Below are positions 24,636 through 33,059 of a stretch of 38,548 bases of DNA, piece by piece. This stretch comes from Oleiagrimonas sp035690885 (GTDB lineage: Bacteria > Pseudomonadota > Gammaproteobacteria > Xanthomonadales > Rhodanobacteraceae): contig DASSKC010000066.1 in assembly GCA_035690885.1 (NCBI GenBank), forward strand, positions 1 to 38,548, in the 5' to 3' direction. Positions within the stretch are counted from its first letter, which is position 1. Every line of letters starts with the position of its first letter. Under the pieces are notes generated by a model. The model worked only from the letters and a program-made list of their open reading frames with translations, did no database searches and was not told the origin of the DNA. A program made the position numbers and the translations under genes.

Positions 24636-26945
24636 CTATCGGGCCAACAACGCCGTCAGCGCGTCGAGTTGTTTGCTGTACGCATCCAGCGTGTGGGCAA
24701 CCATCGCGACGTTGTGCGCCGCGGCATCCCACTTCCCGGCGCCGAGCGCCTGGCGGACGGCGGGGAACACCTTCACGCCGTAGCCGGTGTAGATGCCCGG
24801 CGCGACCAGCTGGTTTTTGTACCAGGGCCGTGTCGGCAATCCATCGGCGGTCAGCAGGCGCTGGTGCATGGTGCCGATCAGCGTGTTGACCTTGTGCAGC
24901 TGCGACTCGGGAATGGCCAGCCCTTGCGCCACGCGCGCGTCGTAGGCTTTCTGGTACGCCTGCGCGCTGTGCAGCAATCGCTGTGCCGCCTGATCCAGTG
25001 GCGTCAGGTCGATCTTCGGCACGTCGGGCAAGGTGGCCGGCGGCGCAAGCGGATGACGCGGATCGGCGACAAGCTTGTACGCATTGGCCGCAAACAGCTT
25101 TTGCTGACGCTGGTACGCCTTGCGCTCGCTCTTGATCTTGTTGCGCAAATCGGTGACGTAGCGCTGCATGATGCGACCGACGTCGCTGAAGCGCATCGGC
25201 AACACCTTGGCGTTGGCCGTGCGCATGACCACGTGGCCGGCCATCTTGGCCAGCGCCACGCCGTACACCAGGCCGGGGTCGCCAAAGCGGATGTAGTGAT
25301 CGAACGAGTCGTAGCGCGAATGGTAGATACCTGCACCGGCGTTCTCGCCACGGAAACCGAGGCTCAGCGAGGCAATGCCGAGGTGATCCAGGAACGGCGT
25401 GAAGTCCGATCCCGAACCGAGCGTATTGATGGTGATGTCGCCGTCGCCGGCGGCCTGTTTGGCGCGCTTGCTCCACCAGTCGCTGCCGGGATGCTGCGCG
25501 GCCCGCACCATCGCGCGTGCACGCAGGCGGTCGATCACGCTGACGCCGGTTTCCGGATCGGTCACGCCGTCGCCAACCTGGTTGACCATGTGCTGCACCG
25601 AGTGGCTGCCGCCGACGCGCAGGAAGCCGCGCGCATTGGTATCGGAATTGACGTACAGCACCGCCTTGCGCTTGATTTCGTCGGCATGCGTCTCGGCCCA
25701 TTCGGTGGAACCGAGCAGACCCGGTTCCTCGCCGTCCCAGCTGGCATAGACGATGGTGCGCCGCGGTCGCCAGCCCTGCTTGTACAGCGTGCCCATGGCC
25801 TTGGCCTCGCCCATCATCGCGACCGTGCCGGCGAGCGGGTCGTAGGCACCGAATACCCACGCGTCGTGATGGTTGCCGCGCATCACCCACTGATCGGCAT
25901 CGCTCGTGCCATGCAATTTGGCAATCACGTCGTAGATGGTCACGTAGTCCCAGTTGGACTTGACCACCAGATGCACCTTGGCCGGCCCGGGACCGACGTG
26001 GTAGGTGAACGGCAAGGCGCCGCGCCAGTTTTCCGGCGCGACCGGGCCGCCGAGTGCCTTCAGCAGCGGCGTGGCATCGGCATACGATATCGGCAACACC
26101 GGAATGTTCTGGATCGGCTTGGCGTCCTCGACCGCCAGGTGTTCGGCGCCCGGTACCGAGCCGTAACCCGGCGTGGTCGGGTCGCCCTGGTAATACTCTT
26201 CCTGGTCGGCGACCGAGCCGCGCTGCACGCCTTGCGCCGGTTTCCAGCCGCCCTTGGGATACGGGTCGCCGCGGAAGTAGCCGTCGTCGCGCGGATCGGA
26301 ATAGATGATGCAACCGACCGCGCCGTGCTGGTAAGCCAGCCGAGGTTTCAGGCCGCGCCAGCCGTGACCGTAACGGGCGATGACGATCTTGCCCTTGACG
26401 CTGACGCCGAGCCGCGCCAGCTGCTTGTAGTCATCCGGCATGCCGTAGTTGACGTACACCAGCCCCGCGGTGACATCGCCATCGGCACTGTAGGCGTTGT
26501 ATGGCGGCAATACGCCCTTCAATGCCGAGGTGCGATCACCCTTGACCGGCGGCTCGTGCAACTTGGCCTTGTAGTGCGTGGGCGCGACCAATTCCACCAG
26601 CAGACGCTTCGGTGTCGGATACAACACATCGAATTTCTCGATGTGCGCGTCCCAGCCCCATTGCTTGAACTTCTTCAGAATGAACTGCGCGTTGGCCTTG
26701 TTGTGCGGCGCGCCGACCTGGTTGGGGCCGGCGGTCAGACGCTTCAACCAGTCACGCATCTCGTCGGCGCTCAACAGCGCGTCGAAGCGCTTTTCCAGCT
26801 GCCGCTGCTGCACGGCGCCCGCGGCGGTAAAGCCCTGCATGTGGCCGGTGGTATCCGGCGTCGGTGCGGTCGCACCCGCAGCGCAGGCAAAGGCGCCCAG
26901 CGCCAGCGTCACCAGCGACTGGCGAAGAATCGAAAACTTGCTCAT
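24636..26945 (-). CDS. Exported M28 metallopeptidase, glutamate carboxypeptidase II-like
   Basis: This 769-residue exported zinc peptidase has the layout of the GCPII/NAALADase and transferrin-receptor group. It has a signal peptide (1-25), a PA domain (AGLVYVNYGMPDDY ... GAVGCIIYSDPRDDGYF), then the M28 domain and a helical C-terminal dimerisation region. All five expected metal ligands are seen: H359 in NHHDAW, D369 in FGAYDPLAG, the Glu pair of WDGEEPGLLGSTEW, D in VNSDTNARG and H in YHSRYDSFDHY. It should remove acidic or other residues from peptides in the periplasm or outside. Its start lies 10 bases after the S9 peptidase stop, so the two are one operon. Confidence 0.9.
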   Translation of the reverse strand: MSKFSILRQSLVTLALGAFACAAGATAPTPDTTGHMQGFTAAGAVQQRQLEKRFDALLSADEMRDWLKRLTAGPNQVGAPHNKANAQFILKKFKQWGWDAHIEKFDVLYPTPKRLLVELVAPTHYKAKLHEPPVKGDRTSALKGVLPPYNAYSADGDVTAGLVYVNYGMPDDYKQLARLGVSVKGKIVIARYGHGWRGLKPRLAYQHGAVGCIIYSDPRDDGYFRGDPYPKGGWKPAQGVQRGSVADQEEYYQGDPTTPGYGSVPGAEHLAVEDAKPIQNIPVLPISYADATPLLKALGGPVAPENWRGALPFTYHVGPGPAKVHLVVKSNWDYVTIYDVIAKLHGTSDADQWVMRGNHHDAWVFGAYDPLAGTVAMMGEAKAMGTLYKQGWRPRRTIVYASWDGEEPGLLGSTEWAETHADEIKRKAVLYVNSDTNARGFLRVGGSHSVQHMVNQVGDGVTDPETGVSVIDRLRARAMVRAAQHPGSDWWSKRAKQAAGDGDITINTLGSGSDFTPFLDHLGIASLSLGFRGENAGAGIYHSRYDSFDHYIRFGDPGLVYGVALAKMAGHVVMRTANAKVLPMRFSDVGRIMQRYVTDLRNKIKSERKAYQRQQKLFAANAYKLVADPRHPLAPPATLPDVPKIDLTPLDQAAQRLLHSAQAYQKAYDARVAQGLAIPESQLHKVNTLIGTMHQRLLTADGLPTRPWYKNQLVAPGIYTGYGVKVFPAVRQALGAGKWDAAAHNVAMVAHTLDAYSKQLDALTALLAR

Positions 26946-26955
26946 TGCGCCTACC

Positions 26956-29115
26956 TCACTGCTGGTCTTTCAGATGCCGATCGAGGAACTGCACCGTTGC
27001 CTTGTTGGCCCGGTACCACGAGTGGTACAGCAGGAAGCTGTGCGTTTCGTTGGGAATGATCAACTCCTCGAACGGTACGTCGTGCGCGCGCAGGCGATTG
27101 GCCAGATCCACGGTCTGATGGAAGCGCACGTTGTGATCGTTGTCGCCCTGGATCAACAACACCGGCGATGTCCACGTATCCATCGATGCCACCGGTGATG
27201 CCTTCCACGCCACCTTCAGCAATTCGGGCTTGTCGCCGCGTTCGAACTTCGGCCGGTGATAGCCGCCCCAGTCATGGAAGCGACCCAGCGCCCAGTCGTG
27301 CACGCCGGCCCAGTCCGAGCCGGCCTTGAAGATGTCCGAATCGCGCGCCAGCGCCAGTGCCGTCAAATAGCCGCCGTAGGAGCCGCCCCAGATACCGATG
27401 CGCGAGTCGTCCACGTAGGGCAGCTGCTGCAGGAATTTGGCACCGGCCAGCACGTCCTTGTATTCGGACCCGCCCGCCGGTCCGGCGTGCTTCGGATGAT
27501 GGAAGTACCAGCCATGACCGATGCCGAGGCGATAGTCGACCGACAACACCACATAGCCGTGATTGGCGAGGTACTGGTTGATGGCGTAGGCGTTGGAGTA
27601 GTAGCCCGAATAATGCCAGCCCAGCAGCATCTGCCGCATCGGACCGCCATGCACGAAGATCACCGCCGGCTTGTGTGCCGGCCCGCCATCGGCCACGAAC
27701 AACTGACCGTAACTGACCAGACCGTCGCTGGCCTTGAAGCTCACGTGTTTGGGCACGACCAGCGCGTCGGTCGGAAAATCATCCGGGATGCGATCACGGT
27801 CCAGCAGTTTCACCGCGCCGCCGGCGAGCGGTTTGACCGCCACCAGCGGCGGCATTTTCGCCCCGGCGCGAATGAAGGCCAGCGTGTTGCCACCGTGCAC
27901 GACCACCGGCGACCACTCCAGCTTTGTCCCCGGCGTCAGGGCTTGCGGCGAGCCGCCAGTGACCGCGACCTTGAACAGGTGGCGGCGATCGATGTCGTCC
28001 TCCGCATTGCCGGTGTTGGCGCTGTAGACGACAAAGCGATGATCCGGCGTCATGGTCACGTTTTCGACCATGAAATCGCCCGCGGTCAGACGCAGCGGTT
28101 CGTCGCCGCCCTTGGCCGCGATCGAATACAAATGCGGCCAGCCGTCGACATTGGACAAAAATACCAGCCGGTTGCCAGCCGCCCAGTGCAAGTTGGCGCG
28201 GCCGTCGGTATCGGGCATCGAGCCGAGCAACGTATGCGGACTTTGCCACACCAGATGGCCCTCGCCGGTGGCCACGTCGGCCACCCAGATCGCCCACGGC
28301 CTGGGCGTGCGTTTCAGCAACGGCTTGGGCTTGCCACCCGCGCCGGGACGACGCACGAAGGCGATGCGCTTGCCGTCCAGCGACCAGCGGGGGCTGAAGT
28401 CGCGGTTGGTGGTGGGCGCCATGTAGCGGATGCGGTTTTCGCCTTCGGTGTAGATGCCGATGAAGCTGTGATCGCCACGCGCGGACACGAACGCCAGCTG
28501 CGTGCCGTCCGGCGACCATTGCAAGTCGTACTCGTTGCCATTGTCGTAGAACAGGCGATGCGGCTTGCCCGAGCCATCAATGCGCGCGACCCACACGGCG
28601 TTGTCGGCATCGTTGATGAAGGCGACGCGCTGACTGTCCGGCGAAATGGCCGGCGAGTCGCCATTGGCCAACATGATCGGCTTGCCGCCATCGGTCGGCA
28701 CCGCCCACAGCTGCACCTTTTCCTTGGCGATGGTACCGAGCGGGTCCGGTGGCGCCTTGGCCGCGTAGATGTTGTGATGGTCGCCGCCACGCACATACAC
28801 CACGTATTTGCCGTCCGGCGACAACTGCAGCGCGGTCAGCTCCTGCCCGTTGTCGTCGGTATTGTGCGTGATTCGGCGCGGCTCGAAATCGGGCGCCGCG
28901 GCCACCCAGATATTGCGCACCCCACGCTCGTTCAACTGCCAGGCAATCATGTTGCTCGACGCTGCACCGGTCAGCTCGGTCGGGAACGGGTAACCGAGAA
29001 TCTGGCGCAAGGTGAATGGGCTTGACGCATCGGCCGCGACAGCCGGCGCCACGACGGCGAGGGACAATGCGACGACGAGGAACCCCCGGCGCAAACAGGC
29101 AACAACACGACTCAT
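26956..29115 (-). CDS. Exported S9 family serine peptidase (prolyl oligopeptidase/DPP-like)
   Basis: This 719-residue peptidase has a signal peptide (MSRVVACLRRGFLVVALSLA to AVAA). The N-terminal beta-propeller has repeated LSPDGKYVVYV, SPDSQRVAFI and WSPDGTQLAFVS units. The C-terminal alpha/beta hydrolase domain has the catalytic triad S579 in GGSYGGY, D660 in GDNDHNV and H692 in NETHSF. Enzymes of this type release dipeptides or acylated residues from short peptides. The ATG at 29115 is preceded by GGAGCGTACCG. An open frame 14 codons longer lacks a ribosome binding site and would bury the signal peptide. It heads the S9-M28 operon and is divergent from the NlpC/P60 gene. Confidence 0.9.
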   Translation of the reverse strand: MSRVVACLRRGFLVVALSLAVVAPAVAADASSPFTLRQILGYPFPTELTGAASSNMIAWQLNERGVRNIWVAAAPDFEPRRITHNTDDNGQELTALQLSPDGKYVVYVRGGDHHNIYAAKAPPDPLGTIAKEKVQLWAVPTDGGKPIMLANGDSPAISPDSQRVAFINDADNAVWVARIDGSGKPHRLFYDNGNEYDLQWSPDGTQLAFVSARGDHSFIGIYTEGENRIRYMAPTTNRDFSPRWSLDGKRIAFVRRPGAGGKPKPLLKRTPRPWAIWVADVATGEGHLVWQSPHTLLGSMPDTDGRANLHWAAGNRLVFLSNVDGWPHLYSIAAKGGDEPLRLTAGDFMVENVTMTPDHRFVVYSANTGNAEDDIDRRHLFKVAVTGGSPQALTPGTKLEWSPVVVHGGNTLAFIRAGAKMPPLVAVKPLAGGAVKLLDRDRIPDDFPTDALVVPKHVSFKASDGLVSYGQLFVADGGPAHKPAVIFVHGGPMRQMLLGWHYSGYYSNAYAINQYLANHGYVVLSVDYRLGIGHGWYFHHPKHAGPAGGSEYKDVLAGAKFLQQLPYVDDSRIGIWGGSYGGYLTALALARDSDIFKAGSDWAGVHDWALGRFHDWGGYHRPKFERGDKPELLKVAWKASPVASMDTWTSPVLLIQGDNDHNVRFHQTVDLANRLRAHDVPFEELIIPNETHSFLLYHSWYRANKATVQFLDRHLKDQQ

Positions 29116-29212
29116 CGGTACGCTCCGCCACGACATGTCCCGCCAGACTAAACGCATGCTGTACCGCTAACAACGTAATAGCCTGAGGTGATTGCAGGTG
29201 CCGTTTTTTGCA

Positions 29213-29242
29213 TTGGATGATGCATGCATCCGCACCTAGCAT
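29213..29242 (+). promoter_or_regulatory. Possible promoter for the NlpC/P60 gene
   Basis: TTGGAT (29213-29218) and TAGCAT (29237-29242) are 18 bases apart, and the predicted start of transcription lies about 20 bases before the ATG, enough for the GAGGA ribosome binding site. The match to sigma-70 consensus is moderate. Confidence 0.35.
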
Positions 29243-29268
29243 TGATGGGTTGAACCGAGGACATTGCC

Positions 29269-30318
29269 ATGCACATGCACATGCATCGTTTCACGCGCCG
29301 CATTTCGTTCGTCATCGCGTCACTGGCATTCATTGCCCTTGCCGCAACATCCGCGGCACACGCCGACTCGGCCAAGCCGACGGTGGCCTGGGTCGATGTC
29401 TCGGTTTCCACGCTCTGGTCCTCGCCCGACGCGCCGCGTCCGCTGGACCAGCCGGCGCTGACCAACCCGGTGCACATGACCCGCTGGCTGGACGCCATGT
29501 CCACCGAGCAGAAGCAATGGCTGTCCAGCCACAACGCCACGCAGACGCAGGTCTTGTACGGCCACAAGGTGTACGTGCTCAAGCGCCAGGGCGACTGGGT
29601 GAAGATCGCCGTGCCGGGCCAATCGACCCCGAAGAATCCGCTCGGCTATCCGGGCTGGGTGCCGAAGGTGCAGATCACGCGCGCACCGACCTATGCCGAG
29701 GCCCGACGCACGCATGCCTTTGCCGTTGTCGATGCCGCACCGACCGTGTGGCTGTACAACGGTCGGGACCTGAGCGACAAGTTCCTGCGCATCAGCTTCA
29801 ACACGCGCCTGCCGGTGCTGACCCGCACCGGCAAGGCGATCCGCGTGGCCACGCCCGATGACGGCCCCAAATGGCTGGCCGCCGACAGCGTCAGCGTGTA
29901 CAAATCCTTTGCCGCCATTCCCGCACCGAGCGCCGCCGACCTGATCAAGACCGGCAAGCTGTTCATGGGCCTGCCCTACCTGTGGGGCGGCCGTTCCGGC
30001 TTTGCCTACGACTGCTCCGGTTTTACCGCCACGATCTACCAGAGCCACGGCATTCTGATTCCGCGTGACGCCAGCGCGCAGGCCGCATGGGACCAGGGCC
30101 AGCGGATCCACGGCGACAAGCTGAAACCGGGCACCTTGATGTTCTACGCCGACGACCACGGCACCGGCCACGTCTACCACGTCGGCATGTACATCGGCGA
30201 CGGGCGCATGATGGAAGCCTTCAACAGCGCCACGCCGGTGCGCACCACCAAGGCGCGATTCGGCGAGGATTACTGGGGCGCGCGGCGTGTGTTGCCGGAA
30301 GCTGCCTCATCGCATTGA
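29269..30318 (+). CDS. Exported SH3-domain NlpC/P60 peptidoglycan endopeptidase
   Basis: This 349-residue exported cysteine peptidase is expected to cut the gamma-D-Glu-diamino acid bond in wall peptides, as YkfC-type enzymes do. After the signal peptide (to about 33, SAAHADS) come two SH3-like segments (KVYVLKRQGDWVKIAVPG and the FNTRLPVLTRTG region). The NlpC/P60 domain starts at GLPYLWGGRSGFAYDCSGF with C249, and H304 is in VYHVGMYIGDGRMMEAF. The ATG at 29269 follows CGAGGACATTGCC, a good ribosome binding site. Three ATG codons occur in an ATGCAC tandem, so 29275 and 29281 are also possible starts. The function fits the wall-scavenging genes in the window. Confidence 0.9.
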   Translation: MHMHMHRFTRRISFVIASLAFIALAATSAAHADSAKPTVAWVDVSVSTLWSSPDAPRPLDQPALTNPVHMTRWLDAMSTEQKQWLSSHNATQTQVLYGHKVYVLKRQGDWVKIAVPGQSTPKNPLGYPGWVPKVQITRAPTYAEARRTHAFAVVDAAPTVWLYNGRDLSDKFLRISFNTRLPVLTRTGKAIRVATPDDGPKWLAADSVSVYKSFAAIPAPSAADLIKTGKLFMGLPYLWGGRSGFAYDCSGFTATIYQSHGILIPRDASAQAAWDQGQRIHGDKLKPGTLMFYADDHGTGHVYHVGMYIGDGRMMEAFNSATPVRTTKARFGEDYWGARRVLPEAASSH

Positions 30319-30353
30319 CGAAATACGTTTTTTCGACGCAAAAACGAGTACCG

Positions 30354-30406
30354 CGACGGATCCGACGCCGCGGCCACGTCGGATTGATGAAGCCAATCCG
30401 ACCTAC
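30354..30406. repeat. Partial family A repeat (copy 5a)
   Basis: CGACGGATCCGAC, a short spacer and GTCGGATTGATGAAGCCAATCCGACCTAC reproduce the right part of copy 3. The left GTAG foot and first stem are missing. Confidence 0.8.
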
Positions 30407-30415
30407 ACAGGCTGC

Positions 30416-30455
30416 GTAGGTCGGATCAAGGAGCGCAGCGACGGATCCGACGTCG
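30416..30455. repeat. Partial family A repeat (copy 5b)
   Basis: GTAGGTCGGATCAAGGAGCGCAGCGACGGATCCGACGTCG is the left hairpin and GTAG foot of copy 3 without a right partner. It follows copy 5a after nine bases and ends about 10 bases from the stop of the GH18 gene. The two partial copies together look like a rearranged or doubled REPIN. Confidence 0.8.
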
Positions 30456-30465
30456 CGCCGGGCGA

Positions 30466-31548
30466 TCAGTAGTGAACCGCCTTGGTCCGCTGCTCGAGCA
30501 CTTTCCAGATCGCCGGATCTTCGTACCCCAGCACCCACGCCGAGAAGCCACGGAAGTGGTAATCGTGCACCAGCGCCAGCTTCTTCTTGAACGAGCGCGC
30601 ATTCTCGATGAACAGCCACTGGAACACGCCACTTCCACCGGGCCAGTATGCGTACTCGACGCCGGCCGAGGTCATCCATTTCGGCTTCACGTTGTAGCGG
30701 TCGAGCAGGTTCTTGACCGCCTCGTAGCTGATTTCCTTGCGCGTGGAATGCGGCCCGCCCTTTTCGCTGTAAGTCGCGTACCAGTGATCGGAATAGGTCG
30801 GGATGCCGAAAGAGATTTTCTGCGGGTCGATGCCCAGGCTCAGCAGATAGTCGGCCATGCCCTTCATCCATGGAATGCCGGCCACCGGTCCCGGCGGCGT
30901 CAGCGCCGTGTTCTGGTCGTAGGACATGAATGACAGGAAGTCGCCGATCTTCGCCAGCTTCCTGAAGTTGAACGCGCCGCGCCAATCCTCGTACAGAAAG
31001 CGGCTGTAGCCAGTGTTGTCGGACTCCGGTGCCGGCGCTTCGGACTTGACCACGGCCATGGAGATTTTCAGGTCGTGCTTGTGCAGTGCCTTGGCTGCCT
31101 GGCGATAGAAATCCGTGTACGCCTCGCCATCGGTCACGTGCACGTTTTCCAGATCGAACTGCCAACCGGCGTAGCCGTATTTCTGCGCGTCGTAGAGCAT
31201 GATCTTGATCGCGCGCTCGCGGGCCTTCGGATTGTTGAGCAATTCGTGGATGCCCTCCTGGTCGAAGCTGGCGATGATCGGCATGACCTGCACGTCGTTG
31301 CGCTTGGCGATGCTCAGCACGCGCGGATCGATTCCGCCGTAGACGATGCCGTTCTCGTCGATGTTGTAGGCCGCCGGCACGATGATCGATATCTGCGCGG
31401 CGTGCGCCTTGAAGCTGTCGAACGAGTCTTGCGTCCCGACCATGTAAAACAGGTTTTCCGACGTGTACGGCTGCGCGCACACCGCACTGGTACCAAATGT
31501 CAGACCCAGTGCAAACAACAGCGCCAGAACGGCTCGCCTTGAAGTCAT
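30466..31548 (-). CDS. Exported GH18 enzyme, spore-cortex (YaaH/SleL) type
   Basis: This 360-residue exported protein has a signal peptide (1-25, SAVCAQ) and a GH18 TIM barrel of the short type found in spore-germination N-acetylglucosaminidases such as YaaH and SleL. The active-site strand reads GYAGWQFDLENV: E134 is the general acid and D132 its partner. The earlier positions of the DxxDxDxE motif are A127 and Q130 instead of Asp. Later landmarks are FLSFMSYDQN, ISFGIPTYSDHW and FSAWVLGYEDPAIW, the usual barrel end. The ATG at 31548 starts a normal signal peptide; upstream codons are unlikely to be translated. Action on peptidoglycan glycan strands rather than chitin is inferred from the subtype and neighbours. 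Confidence 0.82.
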   Translation of the reverse strand: MTSRRAVLALLFALGLTFGTSAVCAQPYTSENLFYMVGTQDSFDSFKAHAAQISIIVPAAYNIDENGIVYGGIDPRVLSIAKRNDVQVMPIIASFDQEGIHELLNNPKARERAIKIMLYDAQKYGYAGWQFDLENVHVTDGEAYTDFYRQAAKALHKHDLKISMAVVKSEAPAPESDNTGYSRFLYEDWRGAFNFRKLAKIGDFLSFMSYDQNTALTPPGPVAGIPWMKGMADYLLSLGIDPQKISFGIPTYSDHWYATYSEKGGPHSTRKEISYEAVKNLLDRYNVKPKWMTSAGVEYAYWPGGSGVFQWLFIENARSFKKKLALVHDYHFRGFSAWVLGYEDPAIWKVLEQRTKAVHY

Positions 31549-31617
31549 GTCGTATTTCCCGTCAGTGATGGATGGATCGATGGTCCGACCGTGCAATTTG
31601 CATGAGCCGGACACGAC

Positions 31618-31639
31618 GAAGCCCGCCGAAGCGGGCTTC
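31618..31639 (-). terminator. Terminator-like hairpin after the desaturase gene
   Basis: GAAGCCCGC and GCGGGCTTC form a perfect nine-base stem with a CGAA loop (TTCG on the minus strand), 30 bases beyond the desaturase stop. No clear T-run follows, so termination efficiency is uncertain. Confidence 0.6.
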
Positions 31640-31669
31640 ACATCATGTCACGCTTTGCATACGGGTTGC

Positions 31670-32878
31670 TCAGGCGTGGCCGTGTGCCTGCACCACGCGA
31701 TAGCCCTTCAGGCGCTGGGCGAAATCCTGCAGCACGCGGATGCCGCTTTGCTCGGCTTCGTGCACCCATTCCTGCAGGCCTTTCAACGCCTGTTCGGAAC
31801 CGCGCTGCTCCATCAAGGCGACCAGGCGCGCACGGTAATCACACACCACGCGCAGTTTGGGACGCTTTTCGACCGCGGCATCCAGGCGCTTGCGGCTGTC
31901 GCTGTCGAGCCAGCGACCGCCGTCGGCCAGGGCGCGGCGCAAGCGGTTGGGCACGATGGCCTTGAGGCTCTCGCCGCGGTGCGCGGCTTCTTCGCGCAGG
32001 GTCGGCATGATGACCAGACGATAATAGTCGGTCAGTGCCTGGAAGCGGTGCGTAAGCACGGCTTTGAGGGTGTCGGTGTCGGGCAGGTTGACGTTGGGCG
32101 CGACGTCCAGCGCCGGCGCCACGCGCAACACCTTGGCCATGCCGACCTTGCGCAGGCCGCAGATGACGGCCCAGCCGATGTCGAACTCCCACTTGCGCAG
32201 CGCGAACTTGGCCGAGCTGGGGAAGGCATGGTGGTTGTTGTGCAGCTCTTCGCCGCCGATCCAGAAACCCCACGGAATGAGGTTGGTGGAGGTATCGGAG
32301 CTTTCGAAATTGCGGTAGCCCGCCCAATGGCCCATGCCGTTGACGAAACCGGCGGCCCAGAACGGGATCCACATCATCTGGATGGCCCAGATCGCCAGGC
32401 CGACGAAGCCGAACAAGGCAATGTCGATCACGGCCATGAGGGCGATGCCCCACATCGGGTGCTTGCCGTACACGTGACGCTCGAGCCAGTCGTCGGGCGT
32501 GCCGCGGCCGTACTTTTCCATGTCCGCCTCGTTGGCGGCGGCCTCGCGGTACAGGCTCACGCCGTCCCAGAACACCTTGTTGATGCCGTAGACCTGCGGG
32601 CTGTGCGGATCGTCTTCGGTTTCCACGCGAGCATGATGCTTGCGATGCACCGCCACCCATTCCTTGGTGACCATGCCGGTGCTGAGCCATGCCCAGAAGC
32701 GCAGAAAATGCGCCACGATCGGGTGGAAATCCACGCCCCGATGGGTCTGGCTGCGGTGCAGGTAAAGGGTGACGGCCATGATCGTCAGCTGGGTAACCAC
32801 CAAGCCGTAGACCAGCCAGGTGATCCAGCCGGCGCCAGTGAGGCCGCGGGCGGCGAAATCGAGGATTGTGTCAAGCAT
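31670..32878 (-). CDS. Membrane fatty acid desaturase (acyl-CoA/acyl-lipid delta-9 type)
   Basis: This 402-residue di-iron membrane enzyme introduces a double bond into fatty acyl chains. The three histidine boxes are intact: HRSQTH (41-46), HRKHH (78-82) and HNNHH, with hydrophobic helices at about 19-40, 55-70 and 135-175. The C-terminal 160 residues form a long, mostly helical, charged cytosolic extension, longer than in the shortest bacterial desaturases. The ATG at 32878 is preceded directly by a TTG; neither has a strong ribosome binding site. It is divergent from the ABC operon and ends at a hairpin, so it is probably monocistronic. It likely adjusts membrane fluidity. Confidence 0.9.
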   Translation of the reverse strand: MLDTILDFAARGLTGAGWITWLVYGLVVTQLTIMAVTLYLHRSQTHRGVDFHPIVAHFLRFWAWLSTGMVTKEWVAVHRKHHARVETEDDPHSPQVYGINKVFWDGVSLYREAAANEADMEKYGRGTPDDWLERHVYGKHPMWGIALMAVIDIALFGFVGLAIWAIQMMWIPFWAAGFVNGMGHWAGYRNFESSDTSTNLIPWGFWIGGEELHNNHHAFPSSAKFALRKWEFDIGWAVICGLRKVGMAKVLRVAPALDVAPNVNLPDTDTLKAVLTHRFQALTDYYRLVIMPTLREEAAHRGESLKAIVPNRLRRALADGGRWLDSDSRKRLDAAVEKRPKLRVVCDYRARLVALMEQRGSEQALKGLQEWVHEAEQSGIRVLQDFAQRLKGYRVVQAHGHA

Positions 32879-32932
32879 CAAGTATTCACGAAGAGTCAGG
32901 CAGAAAGGGGCAACACCGCAAACGTCCCTGAT

Positions 32933-32961
32933 TTAGCAGCACCCCGCGCGCCGGATATAAT
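32933..32961 (+). promoter_or_regulatory. Sigma-70 type promoter for the ABC operon
   Basis: TTAGCA (32933-32938) and a perfect TATAAT (32956-32961) are separated by 17 bases. This is the best sigma-70 match seen in the window. It predicts a leader of about 90 bases before the GTG at 33060. Confidence 0.55.
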
Positions 32962-32993
32962 CCCGGCAACGCTATTGAATCACAATCCGTACA

Positions 32994-33013
32994 TCGGAAT
33001 GTAAAAATTCCGA
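32994..33013 (+). other. Leader hairpin of the ABC operon
   Basis: TCGGAAT and ATTCCGA form a seven-base stem with a GTAAAA loop in the predicted 5' leader. Its role is unknown. Confidence 0.35.
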
Positions 33014-33059
33014 CCTGGGTGCTTGTTCCAGACATGGGGTCACCGCCAGAATTGCGCAA

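Noticed and set aside
24669..27059. A 796-codon plus-strand open frame opposite the M28 peptidase gene
   Set aside because: It is a codon-bias shadow; all zinc ligands and the signal peptide are on the minus strand.
30354..30455. Possible CRISPR or tandem array in the cluster of similar short repeats
   Set aside because: The units are two partial REPIN arms in a family found elsewhere in the window, without regular spacers or a cas gene.
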